In this document: positions 26,164 to 34,162 of the stretch, piece after piece
Position numbering within the stretch: position 1 is the first letter of the stretch
Layout of the letters: every line of letters begins with the position of its first letter
NCBI GenBank assembly: GCA_902493375.1
Contig: CABUPH010000009.1
Coordinates: 1-64,000, forward strand
Origin: an uncultured Collinsella sp.
GTDB taxonomy: Bacteria; Actinomycetota; Coriobacteriia; Coriobacteriales; Coriobacteriaceae
Length of the DNA: 64,000 bases
Reading direction: 5' to 3'
Notes under the pieces: generated by a model
Database searches by the model: none
What the model saw: the letters and a program-made list of their open reading frames with translations, nothing else
Told to the model about the DNA's origin: nothing
Position numbers and translations under genes: made by a program

Positions 26164-26606
26164 GGCAGCTCGACCTTTCCGCCGGCGGCCTCGATCTTGG
26201 CCTGCGCAGAAGCGCTGACCTTGTCGACCTTGACCGTGAACTTCTTGGTGAGCTCACCATTGCCGAGCACCTTGACGGGCTCGAACTCGCTCTTGGTGAT
26301 GCGAGCGGCCTTAAGAGCGGCACCGTCGATCACAGCGCCATCCTCGAACTTACGCTCGAGACGCTCAACGTTAACAGCGGTGTACTCGATACGACGGGGG
26401 TTGCGGAAGCCCGGAAGCTTGGGCAGGCGCATAGCCAGCGGAGTCTGGCCACCCTCGAAGCCGGCACCCTTGGTGCCGCCAGAGCGGGAACCCTGGCCCT
26501 TCTGGCCGCGGCCAGAAGTGGTGCCGTGACCCGAAGAATTGCCACGGCCGACGCGCTTACGGTTCTTGGTGGAACCGGGCGCGGGAGTAAGATCGTGAAG
26601 CTGCAT
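26157..26606 (-). CDS. rplO: Ribosomal protein L15
   Basis: Large-subunit assembly protein, 149 residues. LTPAPGSTKNRKRVGRGNSS and the Gly/Arg-rich GTTSGRGQKGQGSRSGG are canonical, with the FEGGQTPLAMRLPK segment after them. 3 nt behind rpmD. Confidence 0.97.
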   Translation of the reverse strand: MQLHDLTPAPGSTKNRKRVGRGNSSGHGTTSGRGQKGQGSRSGGTKGAGFEGGQTPLAMRLPKLPGFRNPRRIEYTAVNVERLERKFEDGAVIDGAALKAARITKSEFEPVKVLGNGELTKKFTVKVDKVSASAQAKIEAAGGKVELPC

Positions 26607-26609
26607 TTG

Positions 26610-26792
26610 CTACTCCTCTACAATCTCGACAAGGTGCTTGACCTTGAAGATCATGCCGCGGACGGACTCGTTGTCAGCAATCTCGCGAACCTCGCGGATC
26701 CTGTGGAGACCGAGGGCACGGACAGTACGGACCTGGTCCTGCTTGCAACCGTTGGTGCTGCGGACCTGCTTGATCTTGATGGTGTCAGCCAT
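26610..26792 (-). CDS. rpmD: Ribosomal protein L30
   Basis: A 60-residue large-subunit protein: IKQVRSTNGCKQDQVRTVRA, then LGLHRIREV and the acidic end VEIVEE. Starts 2 nt after the rpsE stop. Confidence 0.97.
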   Translation of the reverse strand: MADTIKIKQVRSTNGCKQDQVRTVRALGLHRIREVREIADNESVRGMIFKVKHLVEIVEE

Positions 26793-26794
26793 GC

Positions 26795-27319
26795 TTAGTT
26801 CTCCTTACCGACGAACATCTCGGAGACCGTCAGGCCACGGCGAGCCGCGACGTCCTCAGGGCTGGAGAGCTCCTTGAGGCCCTCGACGGCAGCCTTGATG
26901 ATGTTGAGGCCGTTGTCGGTACCGAGGGACTTGGACAGGACGTTCTTGATGCCAGCAAGCTCGAAGAGGGGACGCACAGCGCCGCCGGCGATAACGCCGG
27001 TACCCTCGACAGCGGGCTTGATGATGATGCGGCCGGCACCAAAGTGGCCGAGAACCTCGTGCGGGATGGTGCCCTGCTCGGTCACCGGCACGTGGAACAT
27101 GTTCTTCTTGGCATCGAGAGACGCCTTGGAGATGGCCAGGGGCACCTCAGCGGACTTGCCCATGCCAACGCCGACGTTGCCCTTGCCGTCGCCAACGACG
27201 ACGAGAGCGACGAGGCTCATGCGACGACCACCCTTGACGGTCTTCGACACGCGGTTGATGTAAACGACGCGCTCCTCGAACTCGGAGGCCTCGCGCTGCT
27301 GCTTCTGATTACGAGCCAT
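26795..27319 (-). CDS. rpsE: Ribosomal protein S5
   Basis: Decoding-accuracy protein, 174 residues. EERVVYINRVSKTVKGGRRM (dsRNA-binding fold start), VGDGKGNVGVGMGKSAEVP and GAVRPLFELAGIKNVLSKSL identify it. Confidence 0.98.
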   Translation of the reverse strand: MARNQKQQREASEFEERVVYINRVSKTVKGGRRMSLVALVVVGDGKGNVGVGMGKSAEVPLAISKASLDAKKNMFHVPVTEQGTIPHEVLGHFGAGRIIIKPAVEGTGVIAGGAVRPLFELAGIKNVLSKSLGTDNGLNIIKAAVEGLKELSSPEDVAARRGLTVSEMFVGKEN

Positions 27320-27333
27320 GTGCTACATACCTC

Positions 27334-27702
27334 CTAGAACTCGAGACCGGCGGCACGAGCACCGTCGGCGAGGGCCTTGACGCGGCCATGGTAGATACGG
27401 CCACCGCGATCGAAGGCGACCTTGGTGATGCCGGCCTCGATGGCACGCTTGCCAACGAGCTGACCGACCTTCTCCGCAGCCTCCTTGTTCGAGGTGTGGG
27501 TGCCCTTGAACTCGGCCTCGAGGGTCGAGGCAGAGACGAGCGTCAGGCTGGAGCCCTTGCTGTCGTCGATGATCTGGGCATAGATGTTGGCGTTAGTACG
27601 GGTCACGCGAAGACGCGGACGCTCGGAGGTACCCGAGACCTTGCCGCGAACACGACGCTGACGACGCTTGAGGCCTTCCAGCTTCGCCTTATGCTTGTTC
27701 AT
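27334..27702 (-). CDS. rplR: Ribosomal protein L18
   Basis: 5S rRNA-binding protein, 122 residues. RRVRGKVSGTSERPRLRVTR, NIYAQIIDDSKG and the terminal FDRGGRIYHGRVKALADGAR are conserved. Confidence 0.98.
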   Translation of the reverse strand: MNKHKAKLEGLKRRQRRVRGKVSGTSERPRLRVTRTNANIYAQIIDDSKGSSLTLVSASTLEAEFKGTHTSNKEAAEKVGQLVGKRAIEAGITKVAFDRGGRIYHGRVKALADGARAAGLEF

Positions 27703-27777
27703 ACGTAAACTCCTAAAAAGGTTGATCTTGCCAGCACCTGACGGGGTGCTGGTCTTATGCGAGTGAGTCGGTTACGA

Positions 27778-28314
27778 CTACTTGGCGGCCTTACCCAGCT
27801 TGCGGCGGATGTGCTCGCCAACGTAGTGGATACCCTTGCCCTTGTAAGGCTCGGGAGGACGATGGCCGCGGATCTCAGCGGCGATCTGACCGACCTGTTG
27901 CTTGTTGATACCCTTGACGTTCACGTGGGTGTTGTCGGGAACCTCGAAGGTGATGCCCTCGGGAGCCTGGACGATCACGGGGTGCGAGAAGCCCAGGGAG
28001 AACTCGAGGTTCTTGCCCTTCTGCTGCACGCGGTAACCGACGCCGGCGAGCTCGAGCTTCTTCTCGAAGCCCTCGGAAACGCCAACCACCATGTTGTGGA
28101 TGAGGGCGCGGGTGAGGCCGTGGCGGGCACGGGTCTCACGCTCGTCGTCGGGACGGGAAACGGTGAGGACGCTGTCCTCGACGTTGATAGCGAGCTTCTC
28201 AAAGACATCGAGCTCGAGCTGGCCCTTGGGGCCCTTGACGACAACGTTGTTGCCGTTGACTGCCACTTCGACTCCGGCGGGAATCTGGACAGGCTTATTA
28301 CCGATACGAGACAC
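27778..28314 (-). CDS. rplF: Ribosomal protein L6
   Basis: GTPase-centre protein, 178 residues. Starts MSRIGNKPVQIPAGV and ends with the signature PEPYKGKGIHYVGEHIRRK. The two-fold internal repeat of L6 is evident in length and layout. A 75-nt spacer separates it from rplR. Confidence 0.98.
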   Translation of the reverse strand: MSRIGNKPVQIPAGVEVAVNGNNVVVKGPKGQLELDVFEKLAINVEDSVLTVSRPDDERETRARHGLTRALIHNMVVGVSEGFEKKLELAGVGYRVQQKGKNLEFSLGFSHPVIVQAPEGITFEVPDNTHVNVKGINKQQVGQIAAEIRGHRPPEPYKGKGIHYVGEHIRRKLGKAAK

Positions 28315-28347
28315 GGTGATCTCCTTTCCTTCTACCTACCGAGCGAA

Positions 28348-28746
28348 TTACCAGACGTAAGCGATGATCTCGCCGCCGACGTTGTGCTTGCGAGCATCGC
28401 GGTCGGTCATGACGCCATGGCTGGTGGAAATAATGGCGGTACCAAGGCCACCGCGGACGCGGGGCATGTCGGCAACGCCGGTGTACTTACGCAGGCCCGG
28501 CTTGGAAATGCGGCGGATGCCGTTGATGACCTTAGCCTTCTTGGGACCATACTTAAGCGTGATGTGCAGAGTCTTCTGGGGAACGGTGTCCTCGACATCG
28601 TAGCCCTCGATGTAGCCCTCCTCGTGCAGAACACGAGCGATCTCGACGAGCTTCTTGCTGCTCGGCATGGAGACCGTGGCCTTGTTCACAGAGTTAGCGT
28701 TACGGATGCGCGTAAGCATATCTGCGATCGGGTCTGTAAGGTTCAT
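28348..28746 (-). CDS. rpsH: Ribosomal protein S8
   Basis: Central-domain 16S rRNA-binding protein, 132 residues. TDPIADMLTRIRNANSVNK and the C-terminal ISTSHGVMTDRDARKHNVGG are canonical. In E. coli S8 represses its operon by binding near the start of rplE; here that site would lie in the unusual rplE leader at 29.7 kb. Confidence 0.98.
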   Translation of the reverse strand: MNLTDPIADMLTRIRNANSVNKATVSMPSSKKLVEIARVLHEEGYIEGYDVEDTVPQKTLHITLKYGPKKAKVINGIRRISKPGLRKYTGVADMPRVRGGLGTAIISTSHGVMTDRDARKHNVGGEIIAYVW

Positions 28747-28865
28747 ACAGATTCTCCTTCGTTCTTGATGAACACGTGCTCTTGGTTCTTCGCCGCCCTT
28801 AACGGCAAAGCCTTTTTAGCGCGTTTTCCCTGTTCCAAACTGATGCTTGAAACGCTGGTAGTGAC

Positions 28866-29051
28866 TTACCAGCTGGCCTTCTTAACGCCGGGAAGCTCGC
28901 CCTTGAGTGCAAGCTCGCGGAAGCAGACACGGCACAGGCCGAACTTGCGGTACACAGAGTGCGGACGGCCGCAGCGCTGGCAGCGCGTGTACTCACGAGT
29001 AGAGAACTTCTGCTTGCGATTGCATTTGACGATCATCGATGTCTTAGCCAC
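28866..29051 (-). CDS. rpsZ: Ribosomal protein S14, type Z
   Basis: A 61-residue zinc-binding S14. The four zinc Cys are in CQRCGRP and LCRVCF. This short C+ form sits at the classic spc position between rplE and rpsH. A 119-nt spacer separates it from rpsH, with a weak GCCG/CGGC hairpin. Confidence 0.97.
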   Translation of the reverse strand: MAKTSMIVKCNRKQKFSTREYTRCQRCGRPHSVYRKFGLCRVCFRELALKGELPGVKKASW

Positions 29052-29130
29052 TTATATCCTCCTCACATAGAGTATTGTTCGCCCCAAGCGCAGCCCCCTT
29101 CTGGGAACGGCGCTCATAGGGCAGGTGAAC

Positions 29131-29688
29131 CTATTTCTTGAACGGGAAACCGAAGGCGTCCAGAAGGGCCTTGGCCTCCTCATCGGTGTTGGCGGTGGTC
29201 ACGAAAGTGATGTCCATACCACGCTGGTGATCGACGGAGTCGAAGTCGATTTCGGGGAAGATGAGCTGCTCGGTGACGCCCATGGAGAAGTTACCACGGC
29301 CGTCGAAGCTCTTGGCGGAGATGCCGCGGAAGTCGCGGATACGGGGGATCGCGACGGAGGTCAGACGATCGAAGAACTCCCACATACGGTCGCCACGCAG
29401 GGTAACCTTGCAGCCGATCGGCATACCAGCGCGCAGGCGGAAGGTAGCGATGGACTTGCGGGCACGGGTGATCATCGGTTGCTGACCGGTGATGGCGCGC
29501 AGGTCGCGCACGGCACCGTCGATGGCCTTGGAATCGGTAGCGGCCTCGCCGACACCCATGTTCACGACGATCTTCTCAAACTTGGGGATCATCATGACGT
29601 TCTCGTACTGGAACTTGTCCTGAAGCTGCTGCTTGACCTCGTTGTTGTACTTGGTCTTCAGACGCGGCACATACTTCTCTTCTGCCAT
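29131..29688 (-). CDS. rplE: Ribosomal protein L5
   Basis: 5S rRNA-binding protein of the central protuberance, 185 residues. IVVNMGVGEAATDSKAIDGA, the RKSIATFRLRAGMPIGCKVT segment and DFRGISAKSFDGRGNFSMG are typical. AAGGAG precedes the ATG. It is the first gene of the downstream ribosomal block; its normal upstream neighbour rplX lies 30 kb away. It therefore needs its own promoter. Confidence 0.98.
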   Translation of the reverse strand: MAEEKYVPRLKTKYNNEVKQQLQDKFQYENVMMIPKFEKIVVNMGVGEAATDSKAIDGAVRDLRAITGQQPMITRARKSIATFRLRAGMPIGCKVTLRGDRMWEFFDRLTSVAIPRIRDFRGISAKSFDGRGNFSMGVTEQLIFPEIDFDSVDHQRGMDITFVTTANTDEEAKALLDAFGFPFKK

Positions 29689-29713
29689 TGTTCACTCCTT
29701 CTTGGGGTTTTAA

Positions 29714-29748
29714 GCACGGGGCGTGGCCACGATGGGTTGTCCTCGTGC
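29714..29748 (-). promoter_or_regulatory. Leader hairpin upstream of rplE, possible S8 target
   Basis: On the minus strand GCACGAGG (29741-29748) pairs with CCCCGTGC (29714-29721) except for one A-C mismatch; the loop contains the self-complementary CGTGGCCACG. It lies ~25 nt upstream of the rplE start, where S8 acts in E. coli. The assignment is by position and shape only. Confidence 0.4.
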
Positions 29749-29825
29749 CTCCTGGCTGCATCCGCGCCGCTCATGGCATTTCGCGGTTTGGACTCGACAC
29801 AGCAGGAGCCGACAAAACAATCGGT

Positions 29826-29854
29826 ACTATACGCGCATCGGGAGCGTATTTCCA
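29826..29854 (-). promoter_or_regulatory. Promoter candidate for rplE and the downstream ribosomal genes
   Basis: On the minus strand, -35 TGGAAA (4 of 6 consensus) and -10 TATAGT are separated by exactly 17 nt. The implied start is ~130 nt upstream of rplE. No other good candidate occurs between the 29.9 kb palindrome and rplE. Confidence 0.55.
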
Positions 29855-29929
29855 GAAAAACCTCGTCTGCCTGCACAACTCCACAACTCCCCCGCACAAA
29901 TTGATCCCTAGGGCACGGAGGAAAACAGC

Positions 29930-29996
29930 AGTTGCGGTGAGATAGGGACTGTTTGATGGCTTAAAAGGCTTAAACAGTCCCTATTCCACCGCAACT
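29930..29996. repeat. Long palindrome of the GTCCC family
   Basis: 25-bp arms with a 2-nt mismatch: AGTTGCGGTG..ATAGGGACTGTTT (29930-29954) against AAACAGTCCCTAT..CACCGCAACT (29972-29996), loop 17 nt. It can act as a terminator-like structure behind the permease gene and marks the left edge of the 30 kb block. Confidence 0.85.
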
Positions 29997-30009
29997 CATA
30001 TATGGGGCG

Positions 30010-31323
30010 TTATTTTTGGCGCGGGAGGACCAGGTTGAGGATCACAGCAACGAGCGCGGCGACGGCAATGGAGGATCCGCCAAAAACGGTGCCAACCCAT
30101 GCGGGGAATCCAGCGCCGGCAAGCGCGCCGGCCGTGCGCTCAATGCCCGTGCCAAAGGCGATAGAGAGACCCATGAGCGTGGTATCGCGCTGAGACAGGC
30201 CGTGGCGGGCAAACATGACCACACCGTTCATACCGATGGTCGCGAACACGCCAATCGTGGCGCCACCGATGACCGGCTGCGGAATAGACGTGAGCACCGC
30301 CGCACACTTGGGCAGCAGGCCCGCGATGAGCAGGATGGCAGCCGCAAGCGTAAAGACCATGCGGTTGACGACCTTGTTCTCGGCGATAATGCCCACATTC
30401 TGGCCAAAGGTTGCCGTGGGGACGCCGCCAAAAAAGCCTGACAGCATACCGACCAGGCCGTTGGCGATCAGGCCACCCGAGATCTGGCTATCGGTCGCAG
30501 GGGTATCGAGCGCAGCGGACGACACGGCGGCAAACTCGCCCATGACCTGTACTGCGTTGACAATGGCGACAACGCCCACAACGGCGCACGCGGCCGGGTC
30601 GAACACCAGGCGATGGGCGCCCAGGGCCGGCGGGGCGAACCAGCTGGCGGTCGCGATGGCCGAGAAATCGACCATGCCCAACACCGCAGCCAAAACAAAG
30701 CCCGCGCAGATACCAGCCAGGATGCTGCCCAGCCTAAGCGCGCCCTTGCCGTAGTTGCCAGCCATAAAGGTGACGACGAACGTCACAAGTGCGACGGCCC
30801 AGTTGGTGACACTGCCAAAATCGGCCGCGCCCTCCCCGCCCGCCATGGAGGCAACTGCCACTGGGCATAGCGACAGGCCAATGACAAAGATGACGGTGCC
30901 AAGCACCGGGGCCGGAAACAGAAAACTCACGCGCCTAAACAGTAGGCCGAAGAGCGCGACGAGCGCGCCGCCGATTACCTGGGCGCCCAGTACGGCCTCA
31001 AAACCAAGCTCAAGACCGACTGCCTTGAGCGCCGGCACGAAGGTAAAGCTCGCGCCCATCACAATGGGCAGGCCCGAACCGACGACACCTTTTATGGGAA
31101 ACTGTTGAAGGAAAATGTCAAGCGCCGAGAGGACGAGCGACGCCTGGATGACAGCGGCTTCCTCTTGAGGGGTAAAGCCACAGACCGACGCGATAATGAT
31201 GGCGGGCGTGACGATACCCGCGAATGCCGCCAGCACATGCTGCAGTGCATGGGGTAATACCTGCACAAACGAAACTTTTCCCGTACGCTCGAACAGGGCA
31301 TCCCCTGCTGCCGACTCTGCCAT
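30010..31323 (-). CDS. Nucleobase:cation symporter-2 family permease (xanthine/uracil/urate type)
   Basis: A 437-residue, ~12-helix membrane transporter. The NCS2 head QVLPHALQHVLAAFAGIVTPAII carries the conserved QH pair. GVVGSGLPIVMGASFTFVP, the middle NAVQVMGEFAAVSS and GGVPTATFGQNVGII (the N-x-G motif region) follow. I start at 31323 because GGGAGG lies 6 nt upstream; in-frame codons to 31386 have no site. It closes the xdhC-yqeB unit, so purine uptake is the likely job. A second paralogue is at 51029. Confidence 0.9.
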   Translation of the reverse strand: MAESAAGDALFERTGKVSFVQVLPHALQHVLAAFAGIVTPAIIIASVCGFTPQEEAAVIQASLVLSALDIFLQQFPIKGVVGSGLPIVMGASFTFVPALKAVGLELGFEAVLGAQVIGGALVALFGLLFRRVSFLFPAPVLGTVIFVIGLSLCPVAVASMAGGEGAADFGSVTNWAVALVTFVVTFMAGNYGKGALRLGSILAGICAGFVLAAVLGMVDFSAIATASWFAPPALGAHRLVFDPAACAVVGVVAIVNAVQVMGEFAAVSSAALDTPATDSQISGGLIANGLVGMLSGFFGGVPTATFGQNVGIIAENKVVNRMVFTLAAAILLIAGLLPKCAAVLTSIPQPVIGGATIGVFATIGMNGVVMFARHGLSQRDTTLMGLSIAFGTGIERTAGALAGAGFPAWVGTVFGGSSIAVAALVAVILNLVLPRQK

Positions 31324-31450
31324 TTGCGCCTCCCATACCCTAGGCAGCGGCCCCATGCCGCTCAACGGTCGGACATTATAGGGCATATGGCACAGGTAGC
31401 ATTTTGACCCGCATGCGGCAGAGAGCTGGGGCAGCTCATTTGGGATGCGA

Positions 31451-32494
31451 CTAGCGCTTGCGGGGGACGAGTTTGGTGCGACGCAGGTGGATCATCTCGG
31501 CGGCGATGGAGATAGCGATCTCCTCGGGGTCCTCGGCCTCAATGGCGACACCAATCGGCAGGTGCAGCTCGTCGATCTCCTCCTGCGTAAAGCCCTCCTG
31601 CTCCAGGCGGGCGCGCACAAAGGCGGTCTTGCGGCGCGAGCCCAAGCAGCCCAGATAGGCGGGTTTGGCGCGCATGGCCTGAATCACCACATCGATATCG
31701 GACTTGTGACCCGCCGTGGCGACGACCACCAGGTCGCGCGGGCCGATGGGGCACTGCTTGCTCAGGCTCTTGTAGTCGACCAGACGACGGTCGTAGACAC
31801 CGGGCACCCAATCGGGGGTCAGCGTGCCGGGGCGGTCGTCGCAAGCCACGACGGCAAAGCCCGCCGCCGTGAGCACGCGAGCCGTCGCAGCGCCCACGTG
31901 GCCGCAGCCAAAGATATAGGTCAGGCCCTCGGGGCAGAGCGTCTCGATGTGCGCCGTGGGAATCTCGGAGGCGGCGTTGGTGTAGGTGACCTTACTCCCC
32001 TCCTCCACCAGCGAAAGCCCGGGGCAGCCCGCAATGGTGCGGCGCGATTCCTCGCCATGGTACTCGGCCACATCGCCCTCGAGCACGCTCGCGATAAACG
32101 GCTCAAAGTCGATGACGAAGTCGCCGATGCGTCGATACGCCAAGACGTCGGCAACCGACTGGAACAACGGCACCTGCGATACATCCAGGTGCAGATAGCA
32201 CAGGCAGATGGCTCCGCCGCAGATCATGCCGGTATCGGAGTTCTCGCCGCCCATGGTGTAGCGGACCAGACGCGATTGCCCTGCGGCCAGCAGCTCGCGC
32301 GCCTCGTTCAGCGCAAAGAGCTCGATCTTGCCGCCGCCGATGGTACCTGCTTGGCTGCCATCGGCAAAGACGGCCATCCAGGCGCCCACGCCGCGCGGCG
32401 ATGACCCTGCCGTGCCGGCAACTACCACCAGCTCGCACGTCTTACCAGCCTTCAGAGCGCCAAGCGCAGCATTCACCACATCGAGCTTTTCCAT
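31451..32494 (-). CDS. XdhC/CoxI family molybdenum hydroxylase maturation protein
   Basis: A 347-residue protein with an N-terminal XdhC_CoxI domain (VVAGTAGSSPRGVGAWMAVF, GTIGGGKIE) and a C-terminal Rossmann domain (YIFGCGHVGAATARVL, then VACDDRPG). XdhC proteins bind molybdenum cofactor, help sulfurate it and insert it into xanthine dehydrogenase. It lies 9 nt behind yqeB. Given YqeB/YqeC nearby, the cofactor is probably the labile-selenium form. Confidence 0.9.
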   Translation of the reverse strand: MEKLDVVNAALGALKAGKTCELVVVAGTAGSSPRGVGAWMAVFADGSQAGTIGGGKIELFALNEARELLAAGQSRLVRYTMGGENSDTGMICGGAICLCYLHLDVSQVPLFQSVADVLAYRRIGDFVIDFEPFIASVLEGDVAEYHGEESRRTIAGCPGLSLVEEGSKVTYTNAASEIPTAHIETLCPEGLTYIFGCGHVGAATARVLTAAGFAVVACDDRPGTLTPDWVPGVYDRRLVDYKSLSKQCPIGPRDLVVVATAGHKSDIDVVIQAMRAKPAYLGCLGSRRKTAFVRARLEQEGFTQEEIDELHLPIGVAIEAEDPEEIAISIAAEMIHLRRTKLVPRKR

Positions 32495-32503
32495 TGCAAT
32501 TTC

Positions 32504-33298
32504 CTATCCCTGGAATACACCGGTGAGCATGGCGAGCGCCTCGAGCACGCCGCCGCCGACCGACGTCGCCTTGTCCGAAATATAGTTGATATAGCTGGCA
32601 TCGCCGCGCGGGTCGACGTCGGCACATTTAAAGCCCTCGGTCACCCGCACGCCGTTCGCCAAAAGCCCGCGCAGACAGCCATCGATCTGCGTGCACATGG
32701 GTGTGTCTCCCGCGTAGCCAATCACGTCTCCGGCGCTCACGATGTCGCCGATTGCGCGGTCGGACCGAAACACGCCGGCGGCGGGGCTGTGGATAACTCG
32801 TTCCTTGCCATAGCCGGCGATGACGCCCGGCACGCCCGTGTTGGGCTGGGGCGAACCTTGGGTAATGACGCGGCCCAAAAAATGCCCGCGCATGGTTTCG
32901 ACCGCTGCGTCGCAGTCAACCGGCGCGGTGAAGCCCGGTCCCACGGCAATAACGACAGGCGCCATATCGCGCGTGGTGCCCAAGTTGCGCTTGGCCAGAA
33001 TCGCGTCCACCACGGCCGCGGGCTTCAGTTCGTCGAGCATCTTGGCCTGGGGGTCTACCACGACGGCGACGTCTCCGGCCTCGGTAATTGCAAGCACCTC
33101 TGTCGGCGTCTGCGCCAAGCGGGCGCAAATACCCTCGACCTGGACCTCGCCCAAGCGAATGGCCTCGCAAAAACTGATTGTACGACGGATGCACGTGGGA
33201 ACCGCGATATCGGCCATAACGACCGACACGCCGGCGCGCACCAAACGGGCACCGACACCCGTGGCGATATCGCCGGCGCCGCGAACATAAACGAGCAT
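32504..33298 (-). CDS. yqeB: Selenium-dependent molybdenum hydroxylase system protein YqeB
   Basis: A 264-residue protein of the EF2563/YqeB family, a genomic marker of selenium-dependent molybdenum hydroxylases. A Rossmann-like head VYVRGAGDIATGVGARLVRAG and the central AVGPGFTAPVDCDAAVETMR with GHFLGRVI are characteristic. Its exact step is unproven; it is thought to help build or insert the selenium-containing cofactor. First gene of the minus-strand unit yqeB-xdhC-permease, divergent from yqeC. Confidence 0.9.
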   Translation of the reverse strand: MLVYVRGAGDIATGVGARLVRAGVSVVMADIAVPTCIRRTISFCEAIRLGEVQVEGICARLAQTPTEVLAITEAGDVAVVVDPQAKMLDELKPAAVVDAILAKRNLGTTRDMAPVVIAVGPGFTAPVDCDAAVETMRGHFLGRVITQGSPQPNTGVPGVIAGYGKERVIHSPAAGVFRSDRAIGDIVSAGDVIGYAGDTPMCTQIDGCLRGLLANGVRVTEGFKCADVDPRGDASYINYISDKATSVGGGVLEALAMLTGVFQG

Positions 33299-33400
33299 TC
33301 CCGGGGCACCTCCCTGTGCTACGGTTTGAGCAGAGCAAAAGCGGTTCGACCGCTACTCTGATGATTATTTATTATCACAGTATTATACGGCGGTGAACAA
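33299..33400. promoter_or_regulatory. Divergent yqeB/yqeC control region
   Basis: AT-rich spacer with a perfect inverted repeat AGCGGT-TCG-ACCGCT at 33340-33354 and a TATTAT/TATACG -10-like stretch ahead of yqeC. No convincing -35 was found. Confidence 0.4.
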
Positions 33401-34162
33401 ATGGAAACGGTTAGCGGCAATCTTGCCTCGGCGCTCAGGATCGAGCCGGGCATTACCGCAATTATCGGCAGTGGCGGTAAGTCGACCTTGCTAAAGACGC
33501 TGGGTCTCGAGCTCATGCGCGCTGGCGGCCGCGTGCTCCTCTGCACCACCACGCACATGTTTCCCGTCGCCGGCGTGCCGTGGAACGGGTCAAACCGTCG
33601 CCTGGATGCCGCGCCTTGGAAGCCGGGCGCCTCGCATGTCCCCGGTTGCACCTGCGAGGCCTGCGCGGGCCTTGCGCGCGGAAGCATCTGCCAGGCAGGC
33701 GTCTTGGACCCGGAGACAGGCAAGCTCTCCGCTCCCGCCGAGCCGCTCGGCGAGCTGGCACAGCGCTTTAACTACGTCTTGGCCGAGGCGGACGGCAGCA
33801 AGCGGCTCCCGCTCAAGGCCCACGCCGCCTGGGAGCCGGTCGTTCCCGCCGGCACAACCAGCATCGTCTGGATCGTCGGCGCCTCGGGGCTGGGCAAGCC
33901 CGTCGCCGAGGTTGTCCACCGCCCCGAGCTCTTTTGCGAGCGTTGCGGCTGCGAGCTCACCGACATCGCCACGCCCGAGCGCGTCGCCCAGGTGCTCAAT
34001 GCCGAGATGCAGGCGCTGGAACTCAGCACCGCACGCATCATGCTCAACCAAGTCGACACGCTCAGCGACCCCACGATGGCCGACCGCTTCGAGGCAGCTC
34101 TCGGCCGCCCCGTCGTCGCCAGCAACCTCCAGGGGCAGCTAATTTGGCGTCGTCCCCGTTAG
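33401..34162 (+). CDS. yqeC: Selenium cofactor biosynthesis protein YqeC
   Basis: A 253-residue P-loop protein: IIGSGGKSTLLKTLG (residues ~21-35), CTTTHMF, and an Asp-containing EADGSKRLPLKAH at ~129-141. YqeC family members are linked to selenium-containing molybdenum hydroxylases. This copy also has two cysteine groups, C83/C85/C88/C97 and C179/C182/C184 (CERCGC), which could hold a metal or carry sulfur/selenium. It is the only plus-strand gene in this part and meets hydA tail to tail with a four-base overlap. Confidence 0.9.
   Translation: METVSGNLASALRIEPGITAIIGSGGKSTLLKTLGLELMRAGGRVLLCTTTHMFPVAGVPWNGSNRRLDAAPWKPGASHVPGCTCEACAGLARGSICQAGVLDPETGKLSAPAEPLGELAQRFNYVLAEADGSKRLPLKAHAAWEPVVPAGTTSIVWIVGASGLGKPVAEVVHRPELFCERCGCELTDIATPERVAQVLNAEMQALELSTARIMLNQVDTLSDPTMADRFEAALGRPVVASNLQGQLIWRRPR

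Larger units (their letters stand above)
29689..30009. other. Left edge of the 30 kb block, gene-free
   Basis: No gene. It contains the rplE leader hairpin (29714-29748), the rplE promoter candidate (29826-29854) and the long palindrome (29930-29996) that follows the nucleobase permease. Confidence 0.7.
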
